Source of the DNA: Candidatus Lustribacter telmatis
GTDB lineage: Bacteria > Vulcanimicrobiota > Vulcanimicrobiia > Vulcanimicrobiales > Vulcanimicrobiaceae
Assembly (NCBI GenBank): GCA_003164045.1
Contig: PLRU01000071.1
Coordinates: forward strand, 118,383 to 182,382
Direction: 5' to 3'
DNA length: 64,000 nucleotides
In this document: positions 16,213-24,354 of the stretch, one piece after another
Numbering within the stretch: position 1 is the first letter of the stretch
How the letters are laid out: each line of letters opens with the position of its first letter
Position numbers and translations under genes: made by a program
The notes under the pieces: generated by a model
Databases searched by the model: none
The model's input: the letters and a program-made list of their open reading frames with translations, nothing else
Told to the model about the DNA's origin: nothing

Positions 16213-17666
16213 TACGCCGTGACGGCCTCACCGCGGCGCTTGGCCGTCGAGATGTGGCGCTCTTTGAGATAGCCGAAGAACTCGCCGCCCTCGCGCAGCC
16301 GGCGCGCCATCATCTGGCGGCTGGTCATCATCTCGCCGACGATCTTCGCAATCTTCTTCGGGCGGAAGTAGAACTCGCGATACATGCGTTCGACCGAGTC
16401 TTCGATCTCGGCGGTCGAGAGCGTATCGTAGCTGAGCGTCGAGGTTTGAATGCCGTTCGAACCCGAGACGAGATCCTGGCGCGCGAACCAGCCGTTCGCA
16501 AGAGCCTGATCGTAGAGCGCCGTGCCCGGATAGGGCGAAGCGATCGACACTTGGATCGTGTGCGGGTCGAGTTCTTTGGCGAACTCGATCGTTTCCCGAA
16601 CCGTCTCCGGCGTTTCGACCGGTAAGCCGATGATGAACGTGCCGTGCACCTTGATGCCGAGCTTGTGGCAGTTCTTCATGAACTCGCGCGCCATGCCGAG
16701 GTTGAGGCCCTTGCGAATGCGGTGCAGAATTTCTTGATTGCCCGATTCGAAACCGACGAGCAGTACGCGCAGACCGTTGTCGCGCAGCGTCTTGAGCGTG
16801 TCGTAATCGACGTGCGCGCGGGCGTTACAGGCCCAGCTGAGCTTGAGCCGCTTCATGTGTTTGCTCAGCGCGATCGCGTATTCTTTTTCACCGGTCAGCG
16901 TGTCGTCGTCGAACATGTACTCGGCAACGCGGTCGCCGAAGATGCTCACCGCTTCATCGAGATCGCGGCCGACGGCCTCCGCCGACTTGTGGAAAAACTT
17001 GTGCCCGCCGATCGTGTGCGGCCAGAGGCAGAACGTGCACTTCGCAACGCAGCCGCGGCCGGTGTACCACGAGACGTACGGGTGCAGCAAGTAGCCGTTG
17101 TAATACTTACGGATGTCGAGGAACTTATCGTAGGTCGGCAGCACGCTCGGCATCGCATCCCAATCGGCGATGTCGGGGCGCTCTGCGTTCTTGTGCAGTT
17201 CGCCGTTCGCATCGCGGTACGAAAGTCCGAGGATCTCTTCCCACGGACGGCCTTCCGAGAGTTCCTTACACGTGTAATCGAAATTGTTGCGGCAGACGAA
17301 ATCGATGACCGGATTCATCTCGAGCGTCAGCTCGGGCAGCACCGCGACGTGCGCGCCGATGAAGCCGACCTTCACGTTCGGATTCTGCTCTTTCACGCGG
17401 CGCGCGCACTCGACGTCGTTGGGCAGCGACGGGGTGCTGGTGTGCATGATGACGAGGTCGTGACCGACGGCCGTCTTGAGCACGTCCTCGGTTGAGAGAC
17501 CGTGCGGCGCCGCATCGACCAGCGTGCTCCCCGGGACGAGGGCCGCCGGCTGGGCCAGCCAGGTCGGGTACCAGAACGACGTAACCTCGCGTTTTGCCTG
17601 ATAGCGCGCGCCCGCGCCGCCGTCGAAACCGTCGAACGACGGGGGACTGAGAAACAGAGTCTTCAC
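16212..17666 (-). CDS. hpnJ: HpnJ, hopanoid B12-binding radical SAM enzyme
   Basis: A 484-aa radical SAM protein with an N-terminal cobalamin-binding-like domain. The opening FLSPPSFDGFDGGAGARYQ and SFWYPTWLAQPAALV are characteristic of HpnJ as I remember it. The SAM cluster motif is C206-xxx-C210-xx-C213 (GRGCVAKCTFC). HpnJ is linked to making the cyclitol-ether head group of composite hopanoids from the glucosaminyl form, downstream of HpnI and HpnK. It is first in an operon with the ferritin-like gene (overlap) and ispH. No HpnK-type deacetylase is visible, so that step must be encoded elsewhere. Confidence 0.88.
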   Translation of the reverse strand: MKTLFLSPPSFDGFDGGAGARYQAKREVTSFWYPTWLAQPAALVPGSTLVDAAPHGLSTEDVLKTAVGHDLVIMHTSTPSLPNDVECARRVKEQNPNVKVGFIGAHVAVLPELTLEMNPVIDFVCRNNFDYTCKELSEGRPWEEILGLSYRDANGELHKNAERPDIADWDAMPSVLPTYDKFLDIRKYYNGYLLHPYVSWYTGRGCVAKCTFCLWPHTIGGHKFFHKSAEAVGRDLDEAVSIFGDRVAEYMFDDDTLTGEKEYAIALSKHMKRLKLSWACNARAHVDYDTLKTLRDNGLRVLLVGFESGNQEILHRIRKGLNLGMAREFMKNCHKLGIKVHGTFIIGLPVETPETVRETIEFAKELDPHTIQVSIASPYPGTALYDQALANGWFARQDLVSGSNGIQTSTLSYDTLSTAEIEDSVERMYREFYFRPKKIAKIVGEMMTSRQMMARRLREGGEFFGYLKERHISTAKRRGEAVTA

Positions 17667-17755
17667 GTGGGTCTGCTTCGGGCCGGAGCGCGGCGATTCC
17701 CCACGCTGGAGGGTGCCCTTCCGCCGGGCGGAACCCCGACGCTATCGGAGGACGA

Positions 17756-18067
17756 ATGATCGAAGAATTGCGCCACTACGTGGCAACGCCGGGCAATCGC
17801 GATGCCCTGCTCGCTCGCTTCAAGAACGACACGATGAGCCTTTTCGCGCGCCACAACATCGAAGTGACGGCGTTTTGGACGGCTCGCGACGAGCCCGACA
17901 CCCTCTATTACCTCTGCCGCTACGCCGACGGCGCGGCCCGCGACGCCGCCTGGAAAGCGTTCCAAGCCGACCCCGACTGGGCAGCGGCCCGGACGGCGAG
18001 CGAACGCAACGGCCCGCTCGTGGCCTCCCTCAAAGGCATCATGCTCGAGCGCGCGGACGGCTTCTGA
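17756..18067 (+). CDS. NIPSNAP-family protein
   Basis: A 103-aa protein of the dimeric ferredoxin-like NIPSNAP type: IEELRHYVATPGNRDALLARF, then a central IEVTAFWTARDEPDTLYYLCRYA and a C-terminal LERADGF. Bacterial members often sit in catabolic operons and have no agreed reaction. The ATG at 17756 has CGGAGG about 6 bases upstream. The next gene (FAD hydroxylase, GTG) starts on the very next base, so the pair is co-translated. No signal peptide. Confidence 0.82.
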   Translation: MIEELRHYVATPGNRDALLARFKNDTMSLFARHNIEVTAFWTARDEPDTLYYLCRYADGAARDAAWKAFQADPDWAAARTASERNGPLVASLKGIMLERADGF

Positions 18068-19201
18068 GTGGCGAATCAACCCTCGGTCGCGATCGTCGGC
18101 GCGGGCATGGGCGGCCTGGCAACGGCGGCCGCGCTGCGCCGCGTCGGCATCGTCGCCACGGTCTACGAACAAGCTTCGCAATTTGCGCGGCTGGGCGCGG
18201 GGATCCAAATCGGCTGTAACGCCATGCAGGTGCTGCGCGGGCTCGGCCTCGAGCCGCGACTGCGCGGCGACGCGTTCTATCCGCGCTCGTGGAACAACAA
18301 AGACTGGCAAACCGGCGACGTTCGCTTCGATATGATCTTCGGTGAATCGGCCGAGGAGAAGTTCGGCGCGCCGTATCTGCTCGCGCATCGCGGCGACTTG
18401 CATGCCGCGCTCGCCAGCGCGGTTCCGGCCCAGGACGTGAAGCTCGGACATAAGCTCACCGCGCTCGAGCAAACGGCGAAGGGCGTCGAGCTCGCGTTTG
18501 CCAACGGGGTTCGCGTGACGGCGGACGCCGTGGTCGGCGCCGACGGCGTCCACTCGCTCGTGCGCAGCACGCTCTTCGGCGACACCGCGCCGAACTTCAC
18601 CGGCAAGATCGCGTACCGCACGACGTTTCCCGCGAGCCTGCTGAACGGCTATGCGATCGACGACTGCACCAAGTGGTGGGGTGAGGATCGCCATATCGTG
18701 ATCTACTTCGTCAAGCCCGATCGCAGCGAGGTATACTTCGTCACGAGCCAGCCCGAACCGGGCTTCCGCATCGAGTCGTGGTCGGAAAAAGGCGACGTGA
18801 AGCTCTTGCGCGCGGCGTTCGAAGGTTTCCACCCGCAAGTCCAAGCCGTGTTGCATGCATGTCCCGACGTGCACAAGTGGGCGTTGCTCGAACGCGAACC
18901 TATGGAACGCTGGACCGAGGGCAACATCACGCTGCTCGGTGATTCGTGTCACCCGATGACGCCGTACATGGCGCAGGGCGCCGCGATGGCGATGGAAGAC
19001 GCCGCGGTCTTGTCGCGCTGCCTCGACGGCGTTGAGCGTGACGGCGTCGCCGCAGCGTTGCGCCGGTTCGAAGCCAGCCGCAAAGAACGCACGTCGCGCG
19101 TGCAATTGAGTTCGCGCACGAACACGTGGCTGAAAAACAAGACCGACACCGATTGGGTCTACGCCTACAACGCTTGGACCGCACCCTTGGCCGCGGCATG
19201 A
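18068..19201 (+). CDS. NicC-like FAD-dependent aromatic hydroxylase
   Basis: A 377-aa flavoprotein monooxygenase. It has the FAD Rossmann motif GAGMGG (11-16), the DG motif VVGADGVHS (156-163) and the late FAD site LLGDSCHPMTPYMAQGAAMAMEDA. Compared from memory with 6-hydroxynicotinate 3-monooxygenase (NicC), it shares KWWGEDRHIVIYFV (His209, Tyr213), the GD loop and a C-terminal NTWL...DWVYAY segment. The active-site residue that is His47 in NicC is Gln47 here (LGAGIQIG). It is therefore an NADH-dependent hydroxylase of a pyridine or benzoate-type acid, probably with altered substrate. GTG start, coupled to NIPSNAP upstream and an SBP downstream (ATGA). Confidence 0.85.
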   Translation: MANQPSVAIVGAGMGGLATAAALRRVGIVATVYEQASQFARLGAGIQIGCNAMQVLRGLGLEPRLRGDAFYPRSWNNKDWQTGDVRFDMIFGESAEEKFGAPYLLAHRGDLHAALASAVPAQDVKLGHKLTALEQTAKGVELAFANGVRVTADAVVGADGVHSLVRSTLFGDTAPNFTGKIAYRTTFPASLLNGYAIDDCTKWWGEDRHIVIYFVKPDRSEVYFVTSQPEPGFRIESWSEKGDVKLLRAAFEGFHPQVQAVLHACPDVHKWALLEREPMERWTEGNITLLGDSCHPMTPYMAQGAAMAMEDAAVLSRCLDGVERDGVAAALRRFEASRKERTSRVQLSSRTNTWLKNKTDTDWVYAYNAWTAPLAAA

Positions 19202-20166
19202 AACGCGCGCTGCTCGGGTTCGCGTTGGGTGCAGCGGCGTTCGGATTCGCGATCACGTTCGCAGCGCCGGCCGGCGCCGCTCCGCCGGATACGATCCGCG
19301 TGGCCTCCGCCGGCGACGATAACGCCGCCCCGCTGCTGTACGCCGACAAGGCGGGTCTGTTCCGCAAAGCCGGACTCGACGTGCAGATTTCCAAGATGAA
19401 CAGCGGCTCGGCCGTTGCCGTCGCAATTGCCGGCGGCGCGCTCGAGATCGGCAAGTCGAGCCTCACCGGACTGATCGCAGCGCACTTGCGCGGCGTCGAC
19501 TTCGCGCTCGTCGCACCGTCGGGACTCTACGTCAAAGAGCATCCGATCGGCGCACTGGTCGTCGCGACCGATTCGACGATACAAACGGCGCGCGACTTCG
19601 TGGGGAAAACGATCTCGGCGTCGGCGCTCAACGACATCAACGTCGTCGCGGCGCGCGCGTGGCTCGAGCAGCAAGGCGTCGATCCGGCAACGGTCCACTT
19701 CATCGAATTGCCGGAATCGGCCGTGAGCGCCGCGCTCGTGCAACATCGCATCGACGCCTCGACCGTGCTCAACCCCGTCCTCGCGGGGCTCGTGAACAGC
19801 GGCAAAGCACGCGTCGTCGCGCCGGTGTTCGACGCGATCGCAGGCCGCTTCATGATCTCCGGCTGGTTTGCCAGTGCGGACTACGTTGCGAAACATCGCG
19901 ACGTGGTGGCGCGTTTCGCGCGCGTCATGCAGCAAGCCGAAGACTACGCCAACAACCACCATGCCGAGACGCTGGATCTGGTTGCGCAGTTCACCGGCAT
20001 GGATGCCGCCGTCATCGCGGGCATGGTGCGGCCGACGTATCCGGCCGCACTCGATCCGCGCGACATCCAGCCGATCATCGATGCGGAAGCCAAGTACAAG
20101 GCGATCGACCACGGATTTCCCGCGGCCGAACTGATCAGCCCGGCGGCGCTGCGAGCGCCGAAGTAA
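19198..20166 (+). CDS. NMT1/SsuA-type ABC substrate-binding protein
   Basis: A 322-aa exported SBP: MKRALLGFALGAAAFGF signal segment, site AGAA, then TIRVASAGDDNAAPLLYADKAG and LFRKAGLDVQI. It carries the shared marks of the local SBP set (LEQQGVDPATVHFIELP, WFASADYVAKHRDVV). The ATG at 19198 overlaps the hydroxylase stop (ATGA). An open frame from 19126 is overlap with the hydroxylase gene. It probably captures the aromatic or pyridine acid that the NicC-like enzyme uses. It is convergent with the membrane/nuclease pair that follows. Confidence 0.86.
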   Translation: MKRALLGFALGAAAFGFAITFAAPAGAAPPDTIRVASAGDDNAAPLLYADKAGLFRKAGLDVQISKMNSGSAVAVAIAGGALEIGKSSLTGLIAAHLRGVDFALVAPSGLYVKEHPIGALVVATDSTIQTARDFVGKTISASALNDINVVAARAWLEQQGVDPATVHFIELPESAVSAALVQHRIDASTVLNPVLAGLVNSGKARVVAPVFDAIAGRFMISGWFASADYVAKHRDVVARFARVMQQAEDYANNHHAETLDLVAQFTGMDAAVIAGMVRPTYPAALDPRDIQPIIDAEAKYKAIDHGFPAAELISPAALRAPK

Positions 20167-20172
20167 TCGGCG

Positions 20173-21483
20173 TTACTTCACCATCCAGCGCTTGCGGCTT
20201 CCGATCAGTCGTTCCGCGAGCGCGTTTAGCTCCGCGAGCCCCGCTTGAAACGCGTACGGGTGTATCGCCGAGCGTTTTAACAGAATGAGCGTGCGTTGCC
20301 AAACGGTTAGTGCCGGCATCGAGCGCATCTCGCTCCGCGACCGATCGAGCAACTCGGCATTGTGCTCCATATACGTCCAATTTTCGTCGTGACAACGCGC
20401 GACGTACGATCCGACGTCTCGCGCTTGCGGATCCTCGCGAACGACATCGGCGAGCAGCGATCGTTTCCGCTCCCAGGCGCCGCGCTTCATCGGCAGCGCT
20501 TCAAGTGCTAGGGTCGCCGTCGTTGCGGCGGCGTCCCGCAGCGCATCTTCCTCGTCGCGCGTGAACGAACGGCGCGCCACTCCAGCCACTTGCCGCCCGG
20601 CGACCGAACCCGCGATCGAACCGAGTGCAAGGCCGATAACGGCTCCAGCCGGCCCGAACAACATCGCGCCGGCGACGGCGCCGCTCTTCCCGCCGATCGA
20701 TCCTCCGGCCAGGCGTCCGCCGGTATTCGTCGTGATGACCGTGACGGCACCCACGAGATCCGTTTCGCGTTTGTACAGCCGATAGAGCGGCAACGGTGAC
20801 GACGCGAGGAACGAGATCCACGGCACGTGCCCTTCGGCTAGGCCATGCCCGTGCACGATATTGCTCTGCACCATGTCCCGAACATCAGCGCGATGAACGT
20901 CGTAATCGACAAAGACGTTGTGCATGCCCTCAGTTTGCTCCGCGAGATCGGCGTTAACGATCATCGGACAGGTGTAGTCCCTGAAATGCTCGTGCACTCC
21001 CGACATACTACCGAGCGTTTTCATTTGGAATTTTTCACCGTCAACCCAACGGTCGAATTCAGGGTTGTTCGGGGCCGCCGGCGCCTCGACGGTAAAACCT
21101 TGCTCCTCGAGATGCAGGCTCATCAGTTCCTCGCCGACATAGCCCTGTAGGCCGTTCACCGCACCCCGTCCGGCCGCGTCGTTGACGTCGTCGAACTTGC
21201 CGGCCCAGACCGCGAATGAGAAGAGTCCGTCAACATCTCGATGAGAAAATTCGGCAGCGGCGAGAACCATCGGATTGAGATGAACGTAGTCGTATATCAG
21301 CTCGCCGACCGTCATGCCCGCGAACGCTCCGTCTTCCGTCGCACCGTCTCGGCTAAGCATTGCGCGTAGGGGATCCGCGGCTGTCGAGCGGGCGTGCAGC
21401 GGCTCCCGCATTGCTTCATCAAAACGCCCATCGGCCAACAGCGCGCGTGCGCGCGGGTTCGAAATCAAGGGATCGCAGTCCAT
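20173..21483 (-). CDS. Possible PD-(D/E)XK nuclease domain with a glycine-zipper membrane region
   Basis: A 436-aa protein that I do not recognise as a named family. Residues about 110-200 look like a restriction-endonuclease fold: helix GYVGEELMSLHLEEQG (Glu118/119), then NPEFDRWVDGEKFQMK with Asp144, and Gln153-x-Lys155 in place of (D/E)xK, then strands CPMIVNADL and NVFVDYDV. Residues 256-301 form a glycine zipper (repeated G-xxx-G/A, as in GGKSGAVAGAMLF) able to insert in or disrupt a membrane. The basic C-terminal 130 residues are helical. The ATG at 21483 overlaps the stop of the partner gene. By eye the third-position GC is lower than in its neighbours. Nuclease assignment is inference; a defence or toxin role is possible. 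Confidence 0.65.
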   Translation of the reverse strand: MDCDPLISNPRARALLADGRFDEAMREPLHARSTAADPLRAMLSRDGATEDGAFAGMTVGELIYDYVHLNPMVLAAAEFSHRDVDGLFSFAVWAGKFDDVNDAAGRGAVNGLQGYVGEELMSLHLEEQGFTVEAPAAPNNPEFDRWVDGEKFQMKTLGSMSGVHEHFRDYTCPMIVNADLAEQTEGMHNVFVDYDVHRADVRDMVQSNIVHGHGLAEGHVPWISFLASSPLPLYRLYKRETDLVGAVTVITTNTGGRLAGGSIGGKSGAVAGAMLFGPAGAVIGLALGSIAGSVAGRQVAGVARRSFTRDEEDALRDAAATTATLALEALPMKRGAWERKRSLLADVVREDPQARDVGSYVARCHDENWTYMEHNAELLDRSRSEMRSMPALTVWQRTLILLKRSAIHPYAFQAGLAELNALAERLIGSRKRWMVK

Positions 21484-23018
21484 CAGTCTTCAAGCCCCCA
21501 GTAGATGCTCTGGGCCGCGAGAGTGCTCTCCTTCGCGCGCAACACCTGTTGTTCGTATGCGTGCAGCTCCGATTGTGCGCGCTTCACTTGCACGTTGAGG
21601 TCGTCGCGAGCGGCGCGATCCACTGCGAGCCGCTCTTCGGTGCGCCCTAGCGTACGAACGATCTCCACCGCCGGGAACGTTGCCGTAAGTGTGCCTGCAA
21701 GCTCGAGCCGCAGCGCGGCATTCGCTGCTTCCTCCGAAGCGGGGACCACGGCGACCCATGCTGCACCACCTCCGACTGCGCGCTTGAAATGACCGGTGAG
21801 CCCACGGATGAAACCCTTACCGAGCGGGGCTTCGACAGCTTTTTCATGTGCCTTGAGCGCAGCCCGTAAACTCAATCCCGTCGCACAAAGTTCGGAACCC
21901 CACCGGCCCGCCGCCAAGCCTTCGGCATCCGTTCTGCATGCGTCCGTCAGCTGCGTAAAGAGCTGTTTGCGCCGGTCTTCGCTTCGACTCATCGCATCTT
22001 CGGCCGTATGCCGCGCGCTTTCCAACGCTCCGAGTGACGCCTTCCGGTTCGTTGCTTCGCGCTCTACGTCACGCTGGGTCCGGAGTAGACCTTGCGCCGC
22101 CGTGCGGGCCTCTCGCCATTCCTCGATGACACGCGCGTCTCGCCCGTCGGTGCACGACTCGGCCGCCGCGCCGGCTAGCGCGAGCTGCACGACCGCATTC
22201 ACAGCAAGCTTACGCTTGAGTTCGGAGTCCTTGCCATGAAATAGCCACACCCCGCCGCCCAGAACGAGCGGTAAGAAAAACAACGGATTGGCCACGACGG
22301 CGACCAGTGATGACATCGTCGTGTAGAACGCGAACGGCAGCGTAAGTCCAGCTAGGCCCGCTATCGTCGCCACGAGCGATGCTGCGCCCATGTAGAATCC
22401 AAATCCGCCGATGCTTACAGCGCCGGCGAATGCGCTGGCGAGGGCACCGCTCACCAAAACCTTCTTGAGATAGTCGTCCGAGAGTGAGTCGAGACCCAAG
22501 CGCGCCCGGATCGCCTCTTGTTCGGCGTGCGGCAGTTGTTCGATGAAGCGCCGCACTTCCGAAAGAATGTCCGATTGTTCGCTAGCGCTTAAATCGTCAA
22601 ACCGCTTTCCGACCTGGCCGAACATCGCCTCAACGCTATGCTGCACCGCATCTTGGATCGTCGCCCCCTTGAAAGCACGGTCGGACGCGCGCAACGAGGC
22701 GACCGCGGCCGCCGCGATGGCATCGTTGGCGTCGGAAAAACTGCGCGGCGCCACAAACGCGATCGGTCCGAGTTCAAAAATACGCGCCAACTTTGTCAGC
22801 AATCGGAGCGTGAGGTCCCCGCCGTCATTCGTGCGCACCAATTCAGCCGTGTTGCTCGCGATAACGTCTCGCAGCCGCCGCCCGTCTGAATCCAGCATGC
22901 TTCCGACTTTATCTTTGATGAGAGCGGAAAGGCTGACATCTTCCAGAAGCGCGAGATGGCCGGCGATGACTTCCGGCGGCAAGGTGAGGGCCGCGTCGGT
23001 TATTACAGGTCGTTCCAC
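21483..23018 (-). CDS. Membrane protein with coiled-coil cytoplasmic parts, partner of the 20173-21483 gene
   Basis: A 511-aa protein from the GTG at 23018, chosen because AAGGAG lies 10 bases upstream. The frame continues to 23330, but the extension is antisense to the flavoprotein gene and has no protein character. Residues 1-185 are helical and soluble (GLDSLSDDYLKK just before the membrane). Residues about 186-262 hold two to three transmembrane helices rich in Gly/Ala. Residues about 296-360 and 455-500 are probable coiled coils with many Arg, Glu and Gln. No catalytic motif is seen. It is coupled by ATGA to the nuclease-like gene, so the two likely work as one unit. I know of no named system with this pair. 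Confidence 0.68.
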   Translation of the reverse strand: MERPVITDAALTLPPEVIAGHLALLEDVSLSALIKDKVGSMLDSDGRRLRDVIASNTAELVRTNDGGDLTLRLLTKLARIFELGPIAFVAPRSFSDANDAIAAAAVASLRASDRAFKGATIQDAVQHSVEAMFGQVGKRFDDLSASEQSDILSEVRRFIEQLPHAEQEAIRARLGLDSLSDDYLKKVLVSGALASAFAGAVSIGGFGFYMGAASLVATIAGLAGLTLPFAFYTTMSSLVAVVANPLFFLPLVLGGGVWLFHGKDSELKRKLAVNAVVQLALAGAAAESCTDGRDARVIEEWREARTAAQGLLRTQRDVEREATNRKASLGALESARHTAEDAMSRSEDRRKQLFTQLTDACRTDAEGLAAGRWGSELCATGLSLRAALKAHEKAVEAPLGKGFIRGLTGHFKRAVGGGAAWVAVVPASEEAANAALRLELAGTLTATFPAVEIVRTLGRTEERLAVDRAARDDLNVQVKRAQSELHAYEQQVLRAKESTLAAQSIYWGLED

Positions 23019-23124
23019 GCGAATCGAACTCCTTGCTGCTCGGGCGACGGGCACTGTTCGTTCCGTCCGCCGGCTTCGTCTTCCCGGGGAGTCCTTCGCT
23101 CGCGCCATACCGAAACGACGCAAA

Positions 23125-24354
23125 ATGCCCGTACCCACCGTCACGCGCTGCTGCATCGCCGGGGGCGGTCCGGCAGGCGTGATGCTCGGCTTTCTGCTCG
23201 CCCGCGCCGGCATCGATGTCGTCGTCTTGGAGAAGCACGCCGACTTCTTCCGCGATTTTCGCGGCGACACCATCCATCCATCGACGCTGCAATTGATGCA
23301 CGAACTCGGTTTGCTCGACGCATTTCTCACGCGGCCGCATCAAGAGATCCGGCAATTCCGCGCCCAGATCGGCGACACGCTGCTCACCGTCGCCGACATG
23401 ACGCACGTGCCCACGTTCTGCAAGTTTCTCGTACTGATGCCGCAGTGGGAGTTTCTCAATTTCCTGGCGGAGGCCGGCCGTCGATATCCGTCGTTCCGGC
23501 TGCTCATGGAAACGACGGTCACGGATCTCATCATCGAAGACGGCGTCGTGCGCGGCGTGCGCACGCAAACGGGCGACGTCCCGGGCGAGATCCGCGCCGA
23601 ACTGATCGTGGGCGCCGACGGACGCGGCTCCACCGTGCGGGCGGCCGCCGGGCTTGAAGTGCTCGAAATCGGCGTGCCGATGGACGTGCTGTGGATGCGC
23701 GTATCGCGGCGGCCCGACGATCCGGCCCAAGTCTTGGGCCGCATCGACTACGGCAAGATGATGGTGATGCTCGACCGCGGCGACTACTGGCAATGCGCGT
23801 ACGCGATTCGTAAAGGCGCCTTCGATGCGATGCAAAGCGCGGGCATCGATGCATTTCGCGGCGAGATCCTCTCGCTCGTACCGTGGCTCGGCGAGCGCGT
23901 CGCGGAGTTGCGTGACTGGAACGACGTCAAGCTGCTGACCGTCACCGTCGACCGGCTGCGCGAATGGTACCGTCCGGGGCTGCTGTGCATCGGCGATGCC
24001 GCGCACGCGATGTCGCCGATCGGCGGAGTGGGCATCAACCTCGCCGTGCAAGATGCGGTCGCTGCGGCGAACGTACTCTACCCGGCGTTCGTGCGCGGCC
24101 TACCCGCGACGAGCGATCTGGCCGCCGTACAGCGGCGCCGCACGTTTCCGATGAAGATCATCCAAGGCATTCAAGTCGCGGTGCAAAACGGCTTCCTCGG
24201 GCGCATCTTCGACATCAAGACCAAGATGAAGCCGCCGCTCGCCGTGCGGCTCATCGCGGCGGTTCCGCTGCTGCGCCGCATTCCAGGTTACCTCGTCGGG
24301 GTCGGCGTACGGCCCGAGCACATCCGCACTCCGGAGGTCGCACACCATGCCTAA
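23125..24354 (+). CDS. FAD-dependent monooxygenase (PHBH-like)
   Basis: A 409-aa flavoprotein hydroxylase: FAD motif GGGPAG (13-18) with LLARAGIDVVVLEKH, mid-motif LIVGADGRGSTVR, and late motif CIGDAAHAMSPIGGVGINLAVQDA. These are the three fingerprints of class A monooxygenases acting on aromatic rings with NAD(P)H. A hydrophobic C-terminus (IAAVPLLRRIPGYLVG) suggests membrane association. The ATG at 23125 is the first start after the divergent gene. Its 3' end overlaps the following SBP gene (start 24347), so hydroxylase and uptake protein are coupled. Substrate unknown. Confidence 0.87.
   Translation: MPVPTVTRCCIAGGGPAGVMLGFLLARAGIDVVVLEKHADFFRDFRGDTIHPSTLQLMHELGLLDAFLTRPHQEIRQFRAQIGDTLLTVADMTHVPTFCKFLVLMPQWEFLNFLAEAGRRYPSFRLLMETTVTDLIIEDGVVRGVRTQTGDVPGEIRAELIVGADGRGSTVRAAAGLEVLEIGVPMDVLWMRVSRRPDDPAQVLGRIDYGKMMVMLDRGDYWQCAYAIRKGAFDAMQSAGIDAFRGEILSLVPWLGERVAELRDWNDVKLLTVTVDRLREWYRPGLLCIGDAAHAMSPIGGVGINLAVQDAVAAANVLYPAFVRGLPATSDLAAVQRRRTFPMKIIQGIQVAVQNGFLGRIFDIKTKMKPPLAVRLIAAVPLLRRIPGYLVGVGVRPEHIRTPEVAHHA

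Noticed and set aside
23019-23330. N-terminal extension of the 511-aa membrane protein
   Set aside because: It runs antisense to the flavoprotein gene's start. An AAGGAG site precedes the GTG at 23018 and the extension has no protein-like character.
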